Assembly: GCF_001724715.1 (NCBI RefSeq)
Contig: NZ_MEFG01000013.1
Location: 62,001 to 126,000, forward strand
Length of the DNA: 64,000 nucleotides
From: Sphingomonas sp. SCN 67-18
GTDB taxonomy: Bacteria; Pseudomonadota; Alphaproteobacteria; Sphingomonadales; Sphingomonadaceae
Reading direction: 5' to 3'
The translations under genes were made by a program, and so were the position numbers. The notes under the pieces are model-generated. The model was given only the letters and a program-made list of their open reading frames with translations, searched no databases and had not been told where the DNA came from. How positions within the stretch are numbered: position 1 is the first letter of the stretch; each line of letters opens with the position of its first letter. Below are positions 33,651 through 43,145 of this stretch, piece after piece.

Positions 33651-35612
33651 CTAGGCCGTCATCCGTGCCGTGCGGCGATAGAGCCAGGCGGTCAGCGCAA
33701 TGAAGGCCAGCGTGCCGCCGATCAGCGCGACGGCGTGGAAACCGTCGCCGACCAGCGCAAGCGGCGAATCGTTGCCGGATCCCACGACCAGCGCGGCCAA
33801 CGCCACGCCGAACAGGCTTTCACCGACGATCAGCCCGGTCGCCAGCAGCACGCCCATCCGCTTGGCGGTTTCGGGGTCGGCGCTGCTGCGCTCCATGCGG
33901 CGGTCGTAAAGCCAGCCGAGCACCGCGCCGATGACGACCGCGAAGGTGGTGCCCATCGGCAGGTAGATGCCGATGCCCACGCCCAGTGGCGGCAGGCGCA
34001 GCTTGCCCGCGCGGCCCAGCAGTTCGTCGATGACGATCATCGCCACCCCCACCGCTGCGCCGATGCCGATCAGGTGCCAGTCCAGATCGCCGCCCAGCAC
34101 GCCCTTGGCGAGCGCGGAGATGAGCGCCGCCTGCGGGGCGGGCAGCGCGTTCGGCCCGGCGCCGGGTGCGCCCGCAAAGCCATAGGCCTGGCTGAGCAGC
34201 TCGAGGACCGGCGGGATCACCAGCGATCCGAAGATCACGCCGAACACCAGCGCCAGCTGTTGCCGCCATGGCGTCGCGCCGACCAGCTGGCCGGTCTTCA
34301 GGTCCTGCAGATTATCGTTCGAGATGGTGGCGATGCCGAAGACGATGGCGGTCGCGAACAGCGCATAGGCGACCAGCGGGGCGGAGGCTTCAGCACCCAC
34401 CAACGGCAGGATGCCGCCTGCCAGCAGCAGCGACGCCGCGATGATGGCAAGGATACCGACACCGGACACAGGGCTGTTCGACGCGCCGATAAGGCCCGCC
34501 ATATAGCCGCATACAGCCGCGATCACTGCGCCGATCACCAGCACGAACAGCAGCGTACCCGCCACCAGCGGCACGGCGACCGGCTCAAGCGGCCCGCCAC
34601 TGATGAAGCTGGCGAGCAGCAGCGCAATGGGCACCAGCGTGGCCAGCGTCACCAGCCCGACGATGCCGATCGGCATGTCGCGCTCGGTGAGCGGCAGCCC
34701 GGCGCCATTGCCTTGCCGGCGCGCGCGCGATGCGGCGATGGCGGATGCGATGCCGCTGAGGATGGGGCGCATGATCCGCACCAGCGTCCAGATGGCGGCG
34801 ACGCCGATCACGCCCGCGCCGATGAAGCGCACCTGCTTGCTCCACACGAAAAGCGCGAAAGCTTCCGCCGGGTCCGCGCTGGGCGTCAGCGCCGTCAGCA
34901 CCGGGGTGAAGATGCCCCAGCCCAGCACCAGCCCGGTCAGCATCGCCATGCCCACCGATATGCCGACCAGATGCCCCGCGCCGATCAGCGCGAAGGAAAG
35001 GCCGCCGGCTATGCCGGTCGCCGATGCGCCGATGCGGAAAAAGGCGGATGCCTCCGCCAGCGCCAGCTTCATGCCGATCGCCAGCGAGAAGCCGGCGGAG
35101 GCGAGCGCGCCCATGACGATAACCTTCAGGCCGCGCCCGCTTTCGGCCGCGCCCTCGCGCGAGGCTGCGCCGACGCGCAGCACCTCCGCCGCGGCGACGC
35201 CTTCAGGATAGGGCAGCGGCGAATCCGTCACCAGCGCGCGGCGCAGCGGGATGCTGAACATCACGCCCAAAATGCCGCCCAGCGCGCAGACCAGCGCGGT
35301 CGTCCAGAAAGGAAAGCCCTGCCACCAGCCGACGATGACGAGGCCGGGCAAGACGAAAATGATCGCCGCCAGCGTGCCCGCCGCCGACGCCACCGTCTGG
35401 ACGATATTATTCTCCAGGATGTTCGAGGTGGCGAACATGCGCAGCACCGCCATGGAGATGACCGCTGCCGGGATCGAGGTGGCGAAGGTCAGCCCCACCT
35501 TCAGCCCCAGATAGACGTTGGCGGCGGTGAACATCAGCGTGATCAGCCCGCCGAGGATGATGCCGCGGATGGTGAGTTCGGGCAGGTCGATCCCGCTACG
35601 TGCGCTGCTCAT
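33651..35612 (-). CDS. OPT-family oligopeptide/metal-chelate transporter
   Basis: 653 residues with at least a dozen hydrophobic helices. The N-terminus LTIRGIILGGLITLMFTAANVYLGLK and SNILENNIVQTVASAAG are typical of bacterial OPT proteins, as is PYPEGVAAAEVL. It should import oligopeptides or peptide-like metal chelates by proton coupling across the inner membrane. Its ATG overlaps the stop of the upstream exported-protein gene (ATGA), making it the last gene of a three-gene operon. The substrate is unknown. Confidence 0.93.
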   Translation of the reverse strand: MSSARSGIDLPELTIRGIILGGLITLMFTAANVYLGLKVGLTFATSIPAAVISMAVLRMFATSNILENNIVQTVASAAGTLAAIIFVLPGLVIVGWWQGFPFWTTALVCALGGILGVMFSIPLRRALVTDSPLPYPEGVAAAEVLRVGAASREGAAESGRGLKVIVMGALASAGFSLAIGMKLALAEASAFFRIGASATGIAGGLSFALIGAGHLVGISVGMAMLTGLVLGWGIFTPVLTALTPSADPAEAFALFVWSKQVRFIGAGVIGVAAIWTLVRIMRPILSGIASAIAASRARRQGNGAGLPLTERDMPIGIVGLVTLATLVPIALLLASFISGGPLEPVAVPLVAGTLLFVLVIGAVIAAVCGYMAGLIGASNSPVSGVGILAIIAASLLLAGGILPLVGAEASAPLVAYALFATAIVFGIATISNDNLQDLKTGQLVGATPWRQQLALVFGVIFGSLVIPPVLELLSQAYGFAGAPGAGPNALPAPQAALISALAKGVLGGDLDWHLIGIGAAVGVAMIVIDELLGRAGKLRLPPLGVGIGIYLPMGTTFAVVIGAVLGWLYDRRMERSSADPETAKRMGVLLATGLIVGESLFGVALAALVVGSGNDSPLALVGDGFHAVALIGGTLAFIALTAWLYRRTARMTA

Positions 35613-36265
35613 TGCTTATTGCCCCCCGTTTCGGCGCTGCGCCGGAAAGTGATGTTGCGGTCCCACCGCCGGAATGTCAGGCCCTCGCCCGCGATCGCCA
35701 GCGGCTCGTCGCGGAAATCCGCCTTGCCCAGCCCGTTCGGCTCGAACCGGAACAGCAGCCGCCGCCCCTGCCCCGGCTTCAGCGCAACCGGCGTCAACGG
35801 TACGTCCAGCACCGGGAACACCGGGGCCACCGACGTCGCGGTGCGCGCGGGATCGACGGGCACGCGCCCGTCGTCATCCGCATCGACATAGGACGGATCA
35901 GGCGAATCGGCGTAGGTGACGGCCAGCGTCAGCGACGATCCCTGCAAAATCTCCGGGTCGTCCAGCTCCACATAGAGCGCGCCGCCGGGCGCTGGCCCGT
36001 CCCGCTCCACCACGAAGCGCGGCGCCACCACGGCGGGCCGGGTGGTCAGCAGTAGCCTGTCCTTGTCCACTCGCCACACGCCCTCGGCATCTTCGCCCAG
36101 CGCGCCATAGATCAGGCCGTAGCGAAAGGTGCCGTCGGCGCGCAGCTCAAGCGCCGTCGCCAGGTCCATCTGGTTGCCGTCATACATGCCGACCAATGCG
36201 GCGGGCGTTTGCGCCATGGCGGGCGCCGCCACGGCAAGGCAGGCTGCGATCGCGGCGAGGCGCAT
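35609..36265 (-). CDS. Exported protein of unknown function
   Basis: 218 residues from the ATG at 36265 whose A is shared with the stop of the upstream ATPase gene (TGATG). A TTG one codon earlier is possible. The signal peptide ends APAMAQ. The mature part opens PAALVGMYDGNQMDLATALEL, followed by a beta-rich body with DGTFRYGLIYGALGEDAEGVW, which resembles a small lipocalin-like or META-like barrel in style only. It has no cysteines and no recognised catalytic motif. It sits between a HerA-type ATPase and an OPT transporter with overlapping codons on both sides. I do not assign a function. Confidence 0.75.
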   Translation of the reverse strand: MRLAAIAACLAVAAPAMAQTPAALVGMYDGNQMDLATALELRADGTFRYGLIYGALGEDAEGVWRVDKDRLLLTTRPAVVAPRFVVERDGPAPGGALYVELDDPEILQGSSLTLAVTYADSPDPSYVDADDDGRVPVDPARTATSVAPVFPVLDVPLTPVALKPGQGRRLLFRFEPNGLGKADFRDEPLAIAGEGLTFRRWDRNITFRRSAETGGNKQ

Positions 36266-37905
36266 CAACGGCCCTTGAAAAGGCCGCCGAGCAGGCCGCG
36301 GAGCAACTGGCTGCCCAGCTTGCCCGCCACCTGCCGGCCCACGGAGGAGGCGGCGGAACGCGCGGCGGACTGGATCATCTTGTCCGCCATGGTCGGCTTG
36401 GCCGCCTCGCGGGCCTGGCGCGCGGCTTCGCGTTCGGCCGCGACGCGCTGGCGCTCCTGCTCCTTCGCCACGCGCGCCGCCTCGCGCTCGGCGGCGATCC
36501 TGTCCTTCTCGTCCTGTTTGGCCTGCGACACGTCCAGCTTGTCCTGCTCCGCCTTCGCCTTGGCTTCGGCCGCGGCGGCCGCCGCCTCTCCGGCCTTGGC
36601 GGTGAGCAGTTCATGCGCGGACTCGCGGTTGACGGCATTGTCATATTTGACGCCGACCGGATCGGTCTGGATCAGCACGCCGCGTTCCACCGGCGTCACC
36701 GGGCCGACGCGCGAGCAGGGCGGCTTGATCAGCGTGCGCTCCACCGGCGACGGCGATCCGTCCGCCTGCAGCAGCGAGACCAGCGCCTCGCCCACCTTCA
36801 GTTCAGTGATCGCGGTGGCGACGTTGACGCCGGGGTTGGCGCGGAACGTTTCGGCCGCCGCCTTGATGGCCTTTTCATCGCGCGGGGTGAAGGCGCGCAG
36901 CGCGTGCTGAACGCGATTGCCCAGCTGGGCCGCGACATCCTCTGGAATGTCGATGGGGTTCTGGGTGATGAAATAGACGCCGACGCCCTTGGAGCGGATC
37001 AGCCGCACCACCTGCTCCACCTTGTCGAGCAGCGCCTTGGGCGCGGAATCGAACAGCAGGTGCGCCTCGTCGAAGAAGAAGACCAGCTTCGGCTTGTCCG
37101 GGTCGCCCACCTCCGGCAGCGTCTCGAACAGTTCGGACAGCAGCCAGAGCAGGAAAGTGGAATAAAGCTTGGGGCTGGCCATCAGCTTGTCGGCGGCCAG
37201 GATGTTCACCTGCCCCCGGCCGCGATCGTCCACCGCCAGGAAATCGGCGATGTCCAGCGCGGGCTCGCCGAAGAAATGGTCGCCGCCCTGGCTGCGCAAT
37301 TGCAGCAGCGAGCGCTGGATGGTGCCCACCGTCGCCTTGCTGACATTGCCATATGTCACGGTCAGCTCATCCGCGCGGTTGGCGCATTCGGCCAGCATGG
37401 ATTGCAGGTCGTCGAGGTCGAGCAGCAGCAGCCCGTCCTTGTCCGCGACGTGGAAGGCGATGGTCAGCACCCCTTCCTGCACCTCGTTCAGGTCCATCAG
37501 CCGCGCCAGCAGCAACGGCCCCATTTCGGACACGGTGGTGCGGATGGGGTGACCCTGCTCGCCGAACAGATCCCAGAACTGCACGGGGTTGTCGGCATAG
37601 GCCCAGTCCGCATAGCCGATCTCCGCCGCGCGAGCGGTGAAGGCGTCATGGGTCTTGGCGGTGGGCGATCCGGCCATCGCCATGCCGGCGACGTCGCCCT
37701 TCACGTCGGAAATGAACACCGGCACGCCGACGCGGGAGAAGCTTTCGGCAATGCCTTGCAGCGTCACCGTCTTGCCGGTGCCGGTGGCGCCCGCGATCAG
37801 CCCGTGCCGGTTGGCGCGCTTCAGGTTCAGGACCTGGGGCTGGCCCCCGCCGAGTCCGATGAAAAGCCCGGTTTCGTCAGCCACAAAATCCTCCACGCCA
37901 TCCAC
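36265..37905 (-). CDS. HerA-like ATPase (DUF853, YjgR type)
   Basis: 546 residues. Walker A GATGTGKT is at 39-46, and Walker [10 protein letters not shown] is near 270-277, with the sensor-like [10 protein letters not shown] after it. The C-terminal tail (about 430-546) is an Ala/Glu/Arg-rich coiled coil followed by a Gly/Leu-rich end. This matches the DUF853 group of HerA/FtsK-class ATPases typified by E. coli YjgR, whose function is unknown. Hexameric DNA or protein translocation is plausible from the fold. It is the first gene of an overlapping operon with an exported protein and an OPT transporter. Confidence 0.92.
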   Translation of the reverse strand: MDGVEDFVADETGLFIGLGGGQPQVLNLKRANRHGLIAGATGTGKTVTLQGIAESFSRVGVPVFISDVKGDVAGMAMAGSPTAKTHDAFTARAAEIGYADWAYADNPVQFWDLFGEQGHPIRTTVSEMGPLLLARLMDLNEVQEGVLTIAFHVADKDGLLLLDLDDLQSMLAECANRADELTVTYGNVSKATVGTIQRSLLQLRSQGGDHFFGEPALDIADFLAVDDRGRGQVNILAADKLMASPKLYSTFLLWLLSELFETLPEVGDPDKPKLVFFFDEAHLLFDSAPKALLDKVEQVVRLIRSKGVGVYFITQNPIDIPEDVAAQLGNRVQHALRAFTPRDEKAIKAAAETFRANPGVNVATAITELKVGEALVSLLQADGSPSPVERTLIKPPCSRVGPVTPVERGVLIQTDPVGVKYDNAVNRESAHELLTAKAGEAAAAAAEAKAKAEQDKLDVSQAKQDEKDRIAAEREAARVAKEQERQRVAAEREAARQAREAAKPTMADKMIQSAARSAASSVGRQVAGKLGSQLLRGLLGGLFKGR

Positions 37906-37986
37906 ACGCCCCCTGTCTAGCGGGTCGCGAAGCCAAGCGGAAGGTGGCGCGGCGGTCGGCTTCCGGGCCAGACCGCCGCATGCCGA

Positions 37987-39519
37987 TCAGTTATCGCCCA
38001 GCCGGATGCCGATATAGCGGGCCGGGCCGGTTCCGCGCTGGATGAGCAGCAGCACGCTGTTGCGCCCGGCGGCCTTCGCCTCGGTCACGGCGGCGGTCAG
38101 GTCCTGCAGTTTGGCGGCCGGACGGCGGTTGACCGAAACGATCACGTCGCCGCGCCGCAGCGTCTTCTGCGCCGCGTCGCTGGAGGGATCGACCCCGGTG
38201 ATGACCAGCCCGGTGGTGCCCGCCGGCACGTTGACGCTGCGGGCAATGGCCGGGGTCAGCGGGATGGCCGCAATGCCCAGGCTCTCTCGCGCCGCCTGCT
38301 CGGTGCTCTGCGTATCCTCCTCGGTGAAGCTGTCGTCACCGCCACCAAGCGACGCCGCCAGCTGCTCCTCGGAGGGCCGCTCGCCGATGGTGGCGGTCAC
38401 CGTCATGCGCTTGCCGTCGCGGACCAGCTCGATCGGCACCTTGGAGCCGATGGTCAGGTTCGACACGATGTAGGACAGATTCTCGTCCGGCGTCACCGCC
38501 CGGCCGTTGACCGTGATGACCACGTCGCCCTGGCGGATGCCCGCGCGCGCCGCCGCCTGGTTGGGCTCCACCGCCGCGATCAGCTCGCCGCGATTCTTGG
38601 GCAGACCCATCGAATCGGCGATATCCTCGGTAAAGGGCTGGATCTGCACGCCCAGATAGCCGCGCTTCACCGTATCGCCCTTGCGCAGCGTGTCGACGAT
38701 GGGCCGGGCCAGTTCCGCGGGAATGGCGAAGCCGATGCCGACATTGCCGCCGCTGGGCGACAGGATGGCGGTGTTGATGCCGATGACGTTGCCGTTCAGG
38801 TCGAACATCGGGCCGCCCGAATTGCCCTGGTTGATGGAGGCGTCCGTCTGGATATAGCGGTCATAGGCGCCGCCGCCGTTCACGCCGCCGCGATGCACGG
38901 CGGACACGATACCGGCCGTCACAGACCCGCCCAGCCCGAAGGGATTGCCGATCGCCACCACCCAGTCGCCCACGCGGGCGCGGGTGGAATCGCCGAACTT
39001 GACGAACGGCAGGTTGGTCGCGTCGATCTTGAGCACCGCCAGGTCGGACGCCACGTCGCGGCCGACCAGCTTGGCCACATATTCCTTGCGGTCCGGCATG
39101 GTGACGGTGATCGTCTTGACCACCGCGCCGGCGCGGCCGCCGGAAATCACATGATTGTTGGTGACGATGTAGCCGTCCGGCGAAATGATGAAGCCGGAGC
39201 CGAGCGAGGTCGCCTCGCGCGTCACGGGCCGCCCGGAATCTCCACCCGGATTGCCGAACAGGCCGCCAAAGGGCGTGCCGGCGAAGGGGTTGTTGGTGGC
39301 CACTTCCACCCGCTGGGTGGTGGAGATGTTGACGACCGCCGGCTGCAGCTTCGCGGCAAGATCGGCAAAGCTCATCGGCGCGCCCGCGCGCGGGGCGGCG
39401 GAGGCGATCGTGCCGGGCTCGTTCTGGGCAACCTGCGCGCCCACCGGCTGCTGCAAGGTCATCGTCGCAGCGGCGCCGCCGACCAGAAGCGCCGTGGTAA
39501 TGGCATAAGCGTAACGCAC
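37987..39519 (-). CDS. degP: Periplasmic serine protease DegP/HtrA (Do family)
   Basis: 510 residues from a GTG at 39519 with GAGAGG upstream; the longer frame to 39813 has no signal peptide and runs into hflC. The signal peptide is RYAYAITTALLVGGAAA. The catalytic triad is H123 (TNNHV), D159 (ASDLAVLK) and S234 (GNSGGP). Two PDZ domains follow (RGYLGVQIQPF... and GLVITGVDPSSDAA...). It degrades or refolds damaged envelope proteins. It lies downstream of hflK-hflC, an arrangement frequent in alphaproteobacteria. Confidence 0.96.
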   Translation of the reverse strand: MRYAYAITTALLVGGAAATMTLQQPVGAQVAQNEPGTIASAAPRAGAPMSFADLAAKLQPAVVNISTTQRVEVATNNPFAGTPFGGLFGNPGGDSGRPVTREATSLGSGFIISPDGYIVTNNHVISGGRAGAVVKTITVTMPDRKEYVAKLVGRDVASDLAVLKIDATNLPFVKFGDSTRARVGDWVVAIGNPFGLGGSVTAGIVSAVHRGGVNGGGAYDRYIQTDASINQGNSGGPMFDLNGNVIGINTAILSPSGGNVGIGFAIPAELARPIVDTLRKGDTVKRGYLGVQIQPFTEDIADSMGLPKNRGELIAAVEPNQAAARAGIRQGDVVITVNGRAVTPDENLSYIVSNLTIGSKVPIELVRDGKRMTVTATIGERPSEEQLAASLGGGDDSFTEEDTQSTEQAARESLGIAAIPLTPAIARSVNVPAGTTGLVITGVDPSSDAAQKTLRRGDVIVSVNRRPAAKLQDLTAAVTEAKAAGRNSVLLLIQRGTGPARYIGIRLGDN

Positions 39520-39622
39520 GTTGTGAAATCCTCTCTTCAGAAGGGCGGCAGGTTCTGGCGCGGATCGCGCGCGCCTGTCACTATCCTGCTCCGGCTGAAC
39601 GGCAATTGAATGGCCACGCCCC

Positions 39623-40486
39623 TCATCGCCGTCCCCGGAACTCGCGCAGATAATCGTTATTGGGCGAAAGGACGATCGACGCCGATCCGGTGGCGACGCT
39701 GCCGTCGGTGCCGAAGGTGTGGCGGTAGGACTGCATGGCCCGGTAGAAATCGTAGAAGTCCGCATCCTTGCCGAAGCTGGCGGCATAGGTGCGCGCAGCC
39801 TCCGCATCGGCATCCGCGCGGATGATCTGCGCCTGCTTGCGGCCCTGCGCGTCGATGGTCAGCGCCTCCTGGTTGCGCGCGGTGCGCATCCGCTCATAGG
39901 CGGATTGCAGCGGCGTGCCTTCGGGCAGGTCGGCCCGCTTGATGCGCACGTCGACGATCTCGGCGCCATATTGGCGGGCCACGCGGTTCAGGCCCAGCTG
40001 GATATTGTCCATCACCTGGTCGCGCTCGGGGCTGAGCAGCGCCGCGAAGGGCCGCTTGCCAAGCTCGTTGCGCAATGCGGAACCCAGGATGGGGCGCAGC
40101 TCGTCCGACACGCGCCGTTCATTGCCGGCGGTGATCACCATGCGGAGCGGATCGACGATCCGGTAACGGGCATAGGCGTCCACGTTCAGGCGCAGCTGGT
40201 CGGTCGAGAGCACCTGCTGGCGCTCCATGTCCACCGCCAGGATGCGCTTGTCGACCCAGACGATATTGTCGATGAACGGCCAGCGCGCGATCAGCCCGGC
40301 GCCGGACCGGCCGAAATCCTCGGTCGGCTTGTAGCGGTTGGCGATGCTGATCGGTTCGCCGAAGCGGAAGATGACCGCCTGCCGCGTCTCCGGCACGACG
40401 GCGAAGGTCGCCGCCAGCACGAACAGCACGGCGATGACGCCGATCAGCAGGGTGACCGGATTGCGGAGCATGTCCGACCCGTTCAT
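39623..40486 (-). CDS. hflC: HflC, modulator of FtsH protease (SPFH domain)
   Basis: 287 residues. An N-terminal transmembrane helix (LLIGVIAVLFVLAATFAVV) precedes the SPFH/prohibitin domain (RQAVIFRFGEP; DKRILAVDMERQ; LNVDAYARYRIVDP). The C-terminal coiled coil contains GRKQAQIIRADADAEAARTYA. With HflK it forms a large cage around FtsH in the inner membrane that limits substrate access. Its ATG overlaps the hflK stop. Confidence 0.96.
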   Translation of the reverse strand: MNGSDMLRNPVTLLIGVIAVLFVLAATFAVVPETRQAVIFRFGEPISIANRYKPTEDFGRSGAGLIARWPFIDNIVWVDKRILAVDMERQQVLSTDQLRLNVDAYARYRIVDPLRMVITAGNERRVSDELRPILGSALRNELGKRPFAALLSPERDQVMDNIQLGLNRVARQYGAEIVDVRIKRADLPEGTPLQSAYERMRTARNQEALTIDAQGRKQAQIIRADADAEAARTYAASFGKDADFYDFYRAMQSYRHTFGTDGSVATGSASIVLSPNNDYLREFRGRR

Positions 40487-41589
40487 TGCCCGGCCTCCGG
40501 CTCGGCGGCGGCCTTGGTGCGCTTCTGGATTTCCGGCAGCGCCAGATAGGGCGTCACGCCCGGCGCCTCGACGATCGTCTTGTCCACCTTGGACAGAACA
40601 TCCTCCATCGTTTCATAATACATGCGACGGCGGGTCACTTCCGGCGCCAGCCGATATTCCTCGTAAACCTTGTCGAAGGCGGCGGATTCGCCCTGCGCCT
40701 TGGCGGTCAGCTGCTGGGCATAGGCGCGCGCATCGTTCAGATAGCTGAGCGCCTTCTGCTGCGCGGCGGAAACCTGCTTGAACGCATCGTTCACCGCGCG
40801 CGGCGGATCGGCCTGCTTGATGGCGACGCCCTGCACGCGCACGCCGGCGCGGTAATCATTCAATATTTCCTGCATCCGCTGCGCCACGCGCTGCTCGATG
40901 GAGGTCCGGCCGGATCCGATGGCGTCGTTCAGCGTCACGCTGGCGATCACCTCGCGCATCGCGCTTTCGGCGACTTCGCGGATGGTTTCCTCCGGCTCGG
41001 CGAGCTGGAAAAGGAACAACGCCGGATCATTCATGTTCCAGCGCACCGAATAAGCGAGGTCGATGATGTTCTGATCGCCCGTCAGCATCAGATTTTCCGA
41101 TTCGGCGGACGTCGAGCCGATGTCGATGGTGCGGATTTCCTCGATATCCAGCTTCTGCACCTGGTCGATCGGCGCGGGCAGCGTGAAGCCGATGCCGGGG
41201 TTGATGGTGCCGGAATATTCGCCCAGCCGGGTGACGACGCCGCGTTCCTGCGGGCCGATGCGGTGGATGCTGGTGAACATGACCCACATCAAAACGAAGA
41301 TGACCGCGCCGTAGATCCACACCGCCTTGCCGGGCCGGCCGGGCATGTTGCCGCCAAAGCGCGCGCGGCCGCGGCGCAGCAGCTCGTCGAACGCGGCCGG
41401 GCCGCCGGGCCGGTTGCCGCGCGGGCGACCGCCTTCGGGGGGCTGGCTCCACGGATTGCGCGGGCCACCGCCCTTGCCGCCATCGTCCCCGCCGCCACCG
41501 CCGCCGCGTCCGCCCCAGGGGCCGCCGCCACCGCCGCTTTCGTTCAACATCGCGCCGAAGGACGCGGGCCACCCCGATTTCTTGCTCAT
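40483..41589 (-). CDS. hflK: HflK, modulator of FtsH protease (SPFH domain)
   Basis: 368 residues. The first 60 or so are extremely glycine-rich (runs of Gly broken by Asp, Lys, Pro and Trp), followed by a transmembrane helix (VWIYGAVIFVLMWVMFTSI) and the SPFH domain (QERGVVTRLGEY; NLMLTGDQNIIDLAYSVRW). It pairs with HflC in the FtsH-regulating complex. A Gly-rich head is a usual trait of HflK. It diverges from mrp across 74 bases. Confidence 0.96.
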   Translation of the reverse strand: MSKKSGWPASFGAMLNESGGGGGPWGGRGGGGGGDDGGKGGGPRNPWSQPPEGGRPRGNRPGGPAAFDELLRRGRARFGGNMPGRPGKAVWIYGAVIFVLMWVMFTSIHRIGPQERGVVTRLGEYSGTINPGIGFTLPAPIDQVQKLDIEEIRTIDIGSTSAESENLMLTGDQNIIDLAYSVRWNMNDPALFLFQLAEPEETIREVAESAMREVIASVTLNDAIGSGRTSIEQRVAQRMQEILNDYRAGVRVQGVAIKQADPPRAVNDAFKQVSAAQQKALSYLNDARAYAQQLTAKAQGESAAFDKVYEEYRLAPEVTRRRMYYETMEDVLSKVDKTIVEAPGVTPYLALPEIQKRTKAAAEPEAGQ

Positions 41590-41663
41590 CGGTCCTTTAT
41601 AGGAACGGCCTTTGCGGAAAAACAGGTGTCATCGGCGGCTTTGCTGTCCTATCGGACGCCGGC

Positions 41664-42623
41664 ATGGAACAAAATGAACGTTTGAAGGCCGCTATCGCCA
41701 AAATCGCCGGTTCCCGCGCCGCCGCGCCCCGCCTGACGGACGGCCGGGCCAGCGTCATCCTCGACGTGACCGGGCTGAACGCCCAGACGCGCAGCGCCAT
41801 GGAAGCCGCGATTCGCGAGGCGCTGCTCGCCCTGCCGGAGGTGAGCGAGGTCCGCGTGGCGATGACCAGCGAAAAGGTGGATCGCCGGCTGATCGCGGTG
41901 GGCAGCGGCAAGGGCGGGGTCGGCAAATCGACGCTGGCCGCCAATCTCGCCATCGCGCTGGCGCGGCTGGGCCGCAAGGTCGGGCTGGTCGACGCGGATA
42001 TTTACGGCCCGTCCCAGCCCCGGCTGATGGGCGCGGAGGGCGCCCGCCCCGTCGCCGAAAAGCAGACGCTGATCCCGGTCGAGACGGCATTCGGCATCCC
42101 CATGCTGTCAATGGGCCAACTGGTGAAGCCGGGCCAGGCGATTGCCTGGCGCGGGCCGATGGCGGGCAATGCGCTGGGCCAGATGATCGACGCCGCATGG
42201 GGCGATACGGAGATTTTGATCGTCGATCTGCCGCCCGGCACCGGCGACGTGCAATTGTCGATGATCCAGAAATGGAAACCGGCGGGCGCGGTGATCGTCT
42301 CCACCCCGCAGGACCTGGCGCTGATCGACGCGACCCGCGCCATCGACCTGTTCAACCAGGCGTCCGTGCCCATTGTCGGGCTGGTCGAGAACATGGCCGG
42401 CTATGCCTGCCCGCATTGCGGCGAAGTGTCCGATCCATTCGGCGTCGGCGGGGCGCAGGCGGCGGCCGCCGCGCTGGGCGTCGATTTCCTCGGCCGCATC
42501 CCGCTGGACGCAGCGATTCGCACCGCGTCGGACGCCGGAAAGCCACCCGCGGCGACCGATGATTTCGTGGCGGAACCGTTCCGATCCGTGGCGGCCCGTC
42601 TGGATGGCTGGCTGGCCCGCTGA
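41664..42623 (+). CDS. apbC: Mrp/ApbC iron-sulfur cluster carrier ATPase
   Basis: 319 residues. The N-terminal DUF59-like part is short and degenerate. The deviant Walker A GKGGVGKS is at 82-89, the switch segment VDADIYGPSQPR follows, and the C-terminal CPHC near residue 250 can bind a bridging Fe-S cluster between two subunits. It delivers 4Fe-4S clusters to apoproteins in the cytoplasm. It precedes a CoA-binding protein by 55 bases and is probably co-transcribed with it. Confidence 0.95.
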   Translation: MEQNERLKAAIAKIAGSRAAAPRLTDGRASVILDVTGLNAQTRSAMEAAIREALLALPEVSEVRVAMTSEKVDRRLIAVGSGKGGVGKSTLAANLAIALARLGRKVGLVDADIYGPSQPRLMGAEGARPVAEKQTLIPVETAFGIPMLSMGQLVKPGQAIAWRGPMAGNALGQMIDAAWGDTEILIVDLPPGTGDVQLSMIQKWKPAGAVIVSTPQDLALIDATRAIDLFNQASVPIVGLVENMAGYACPHCGEVSDPFGVGGAQAAAAALGVDFLGRIPLDAAIRTASDAGKPPAATDDFVAEPFRSVAARLDGWLAR

Positions 42624-42678
42624 GGGGGCTGGGCAAAGCCTTCCGGCTGCGGCAGGGTGGCGGCAGGAGGAGAAAATC

Positions 42679-43110
42679 ATGCCGCTTGAACGGGATAAAG
42701 ACATTTCTGACCTGCTAAGGGAAACCCGCACCATCGCCATGGTCGGCGCGTCGGACCGGCCGAACCGGGCAAGCAATGAGGTGATGGCCTTCCTGCAATC
42801 GCGCGGCTACCGCGTCATCCCGGTCAACCCGCAGATCACCGGCGAACATATTCACGGCGAATATGTCTGGCGCTCGCTCGACCAGATCGGCGAGCCGATC
42901 GACATGGTCGACATCTTCCGCAACAGCGCCGCCGCCGGGGATGCGGTGGACGCGGCCATCGCCGTCGGCGCGAAATCGGTCTGGATGCAGCTGGGCGTTA
43001 TCAACCCCGCCGCCGCCGAACGCGCCGAGGCCGCCGGGCTGCGCGTGGTGATGAACCGCTGCCCGGCCATCGAGCTGACCCGGATGGAAACCAAAAGGCG
43101 GCCGGACTGA
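42679..43110 (+). CDS. CoA-binding domain protein (YccU type)
   Basis: 143 residues. The ATG at 42679 has AGGAGG upstream, so the longer open frame is ignored. The sequence is a single Rossmann CoA-binding domain as in succinyl-CoA ligase alpha: IAMVGASDRPNRASNEVMAFL, VIPVNPQI, DMVDIFRNSA and WMQLGVINP. It probably binds CoA or a similar nucleotide in the cytoplasm; the function is unknown. It follows apbC. Confidence 0.9.
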   Translation: MPLERDKDISDLLRETRTIAMVGASDRPNRASNEVMAFLQSRGYRVIPVNPQITGEHIHGEYVWRSLDQIGEPIDMVDIFRNSAAAGDAVDAAIAVGAKSVWMQLGVINPAAAERAEAAGLRVVMNRCPAIELTRMETKRRPD

Positions 43111-43145
43111 GCGCCGCGCCGGGCGCGCGGAGGGCCGATCCGGCC

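Noticed and set aside
37987-39813. Longer DegP reading frame starting at 39813
   Set aside because: The extra 98 codons encode low-complexity sequence with no signal peptide and lie over hflC; the GTG at 39519 has a ribosome site and a signal peptide follows it.
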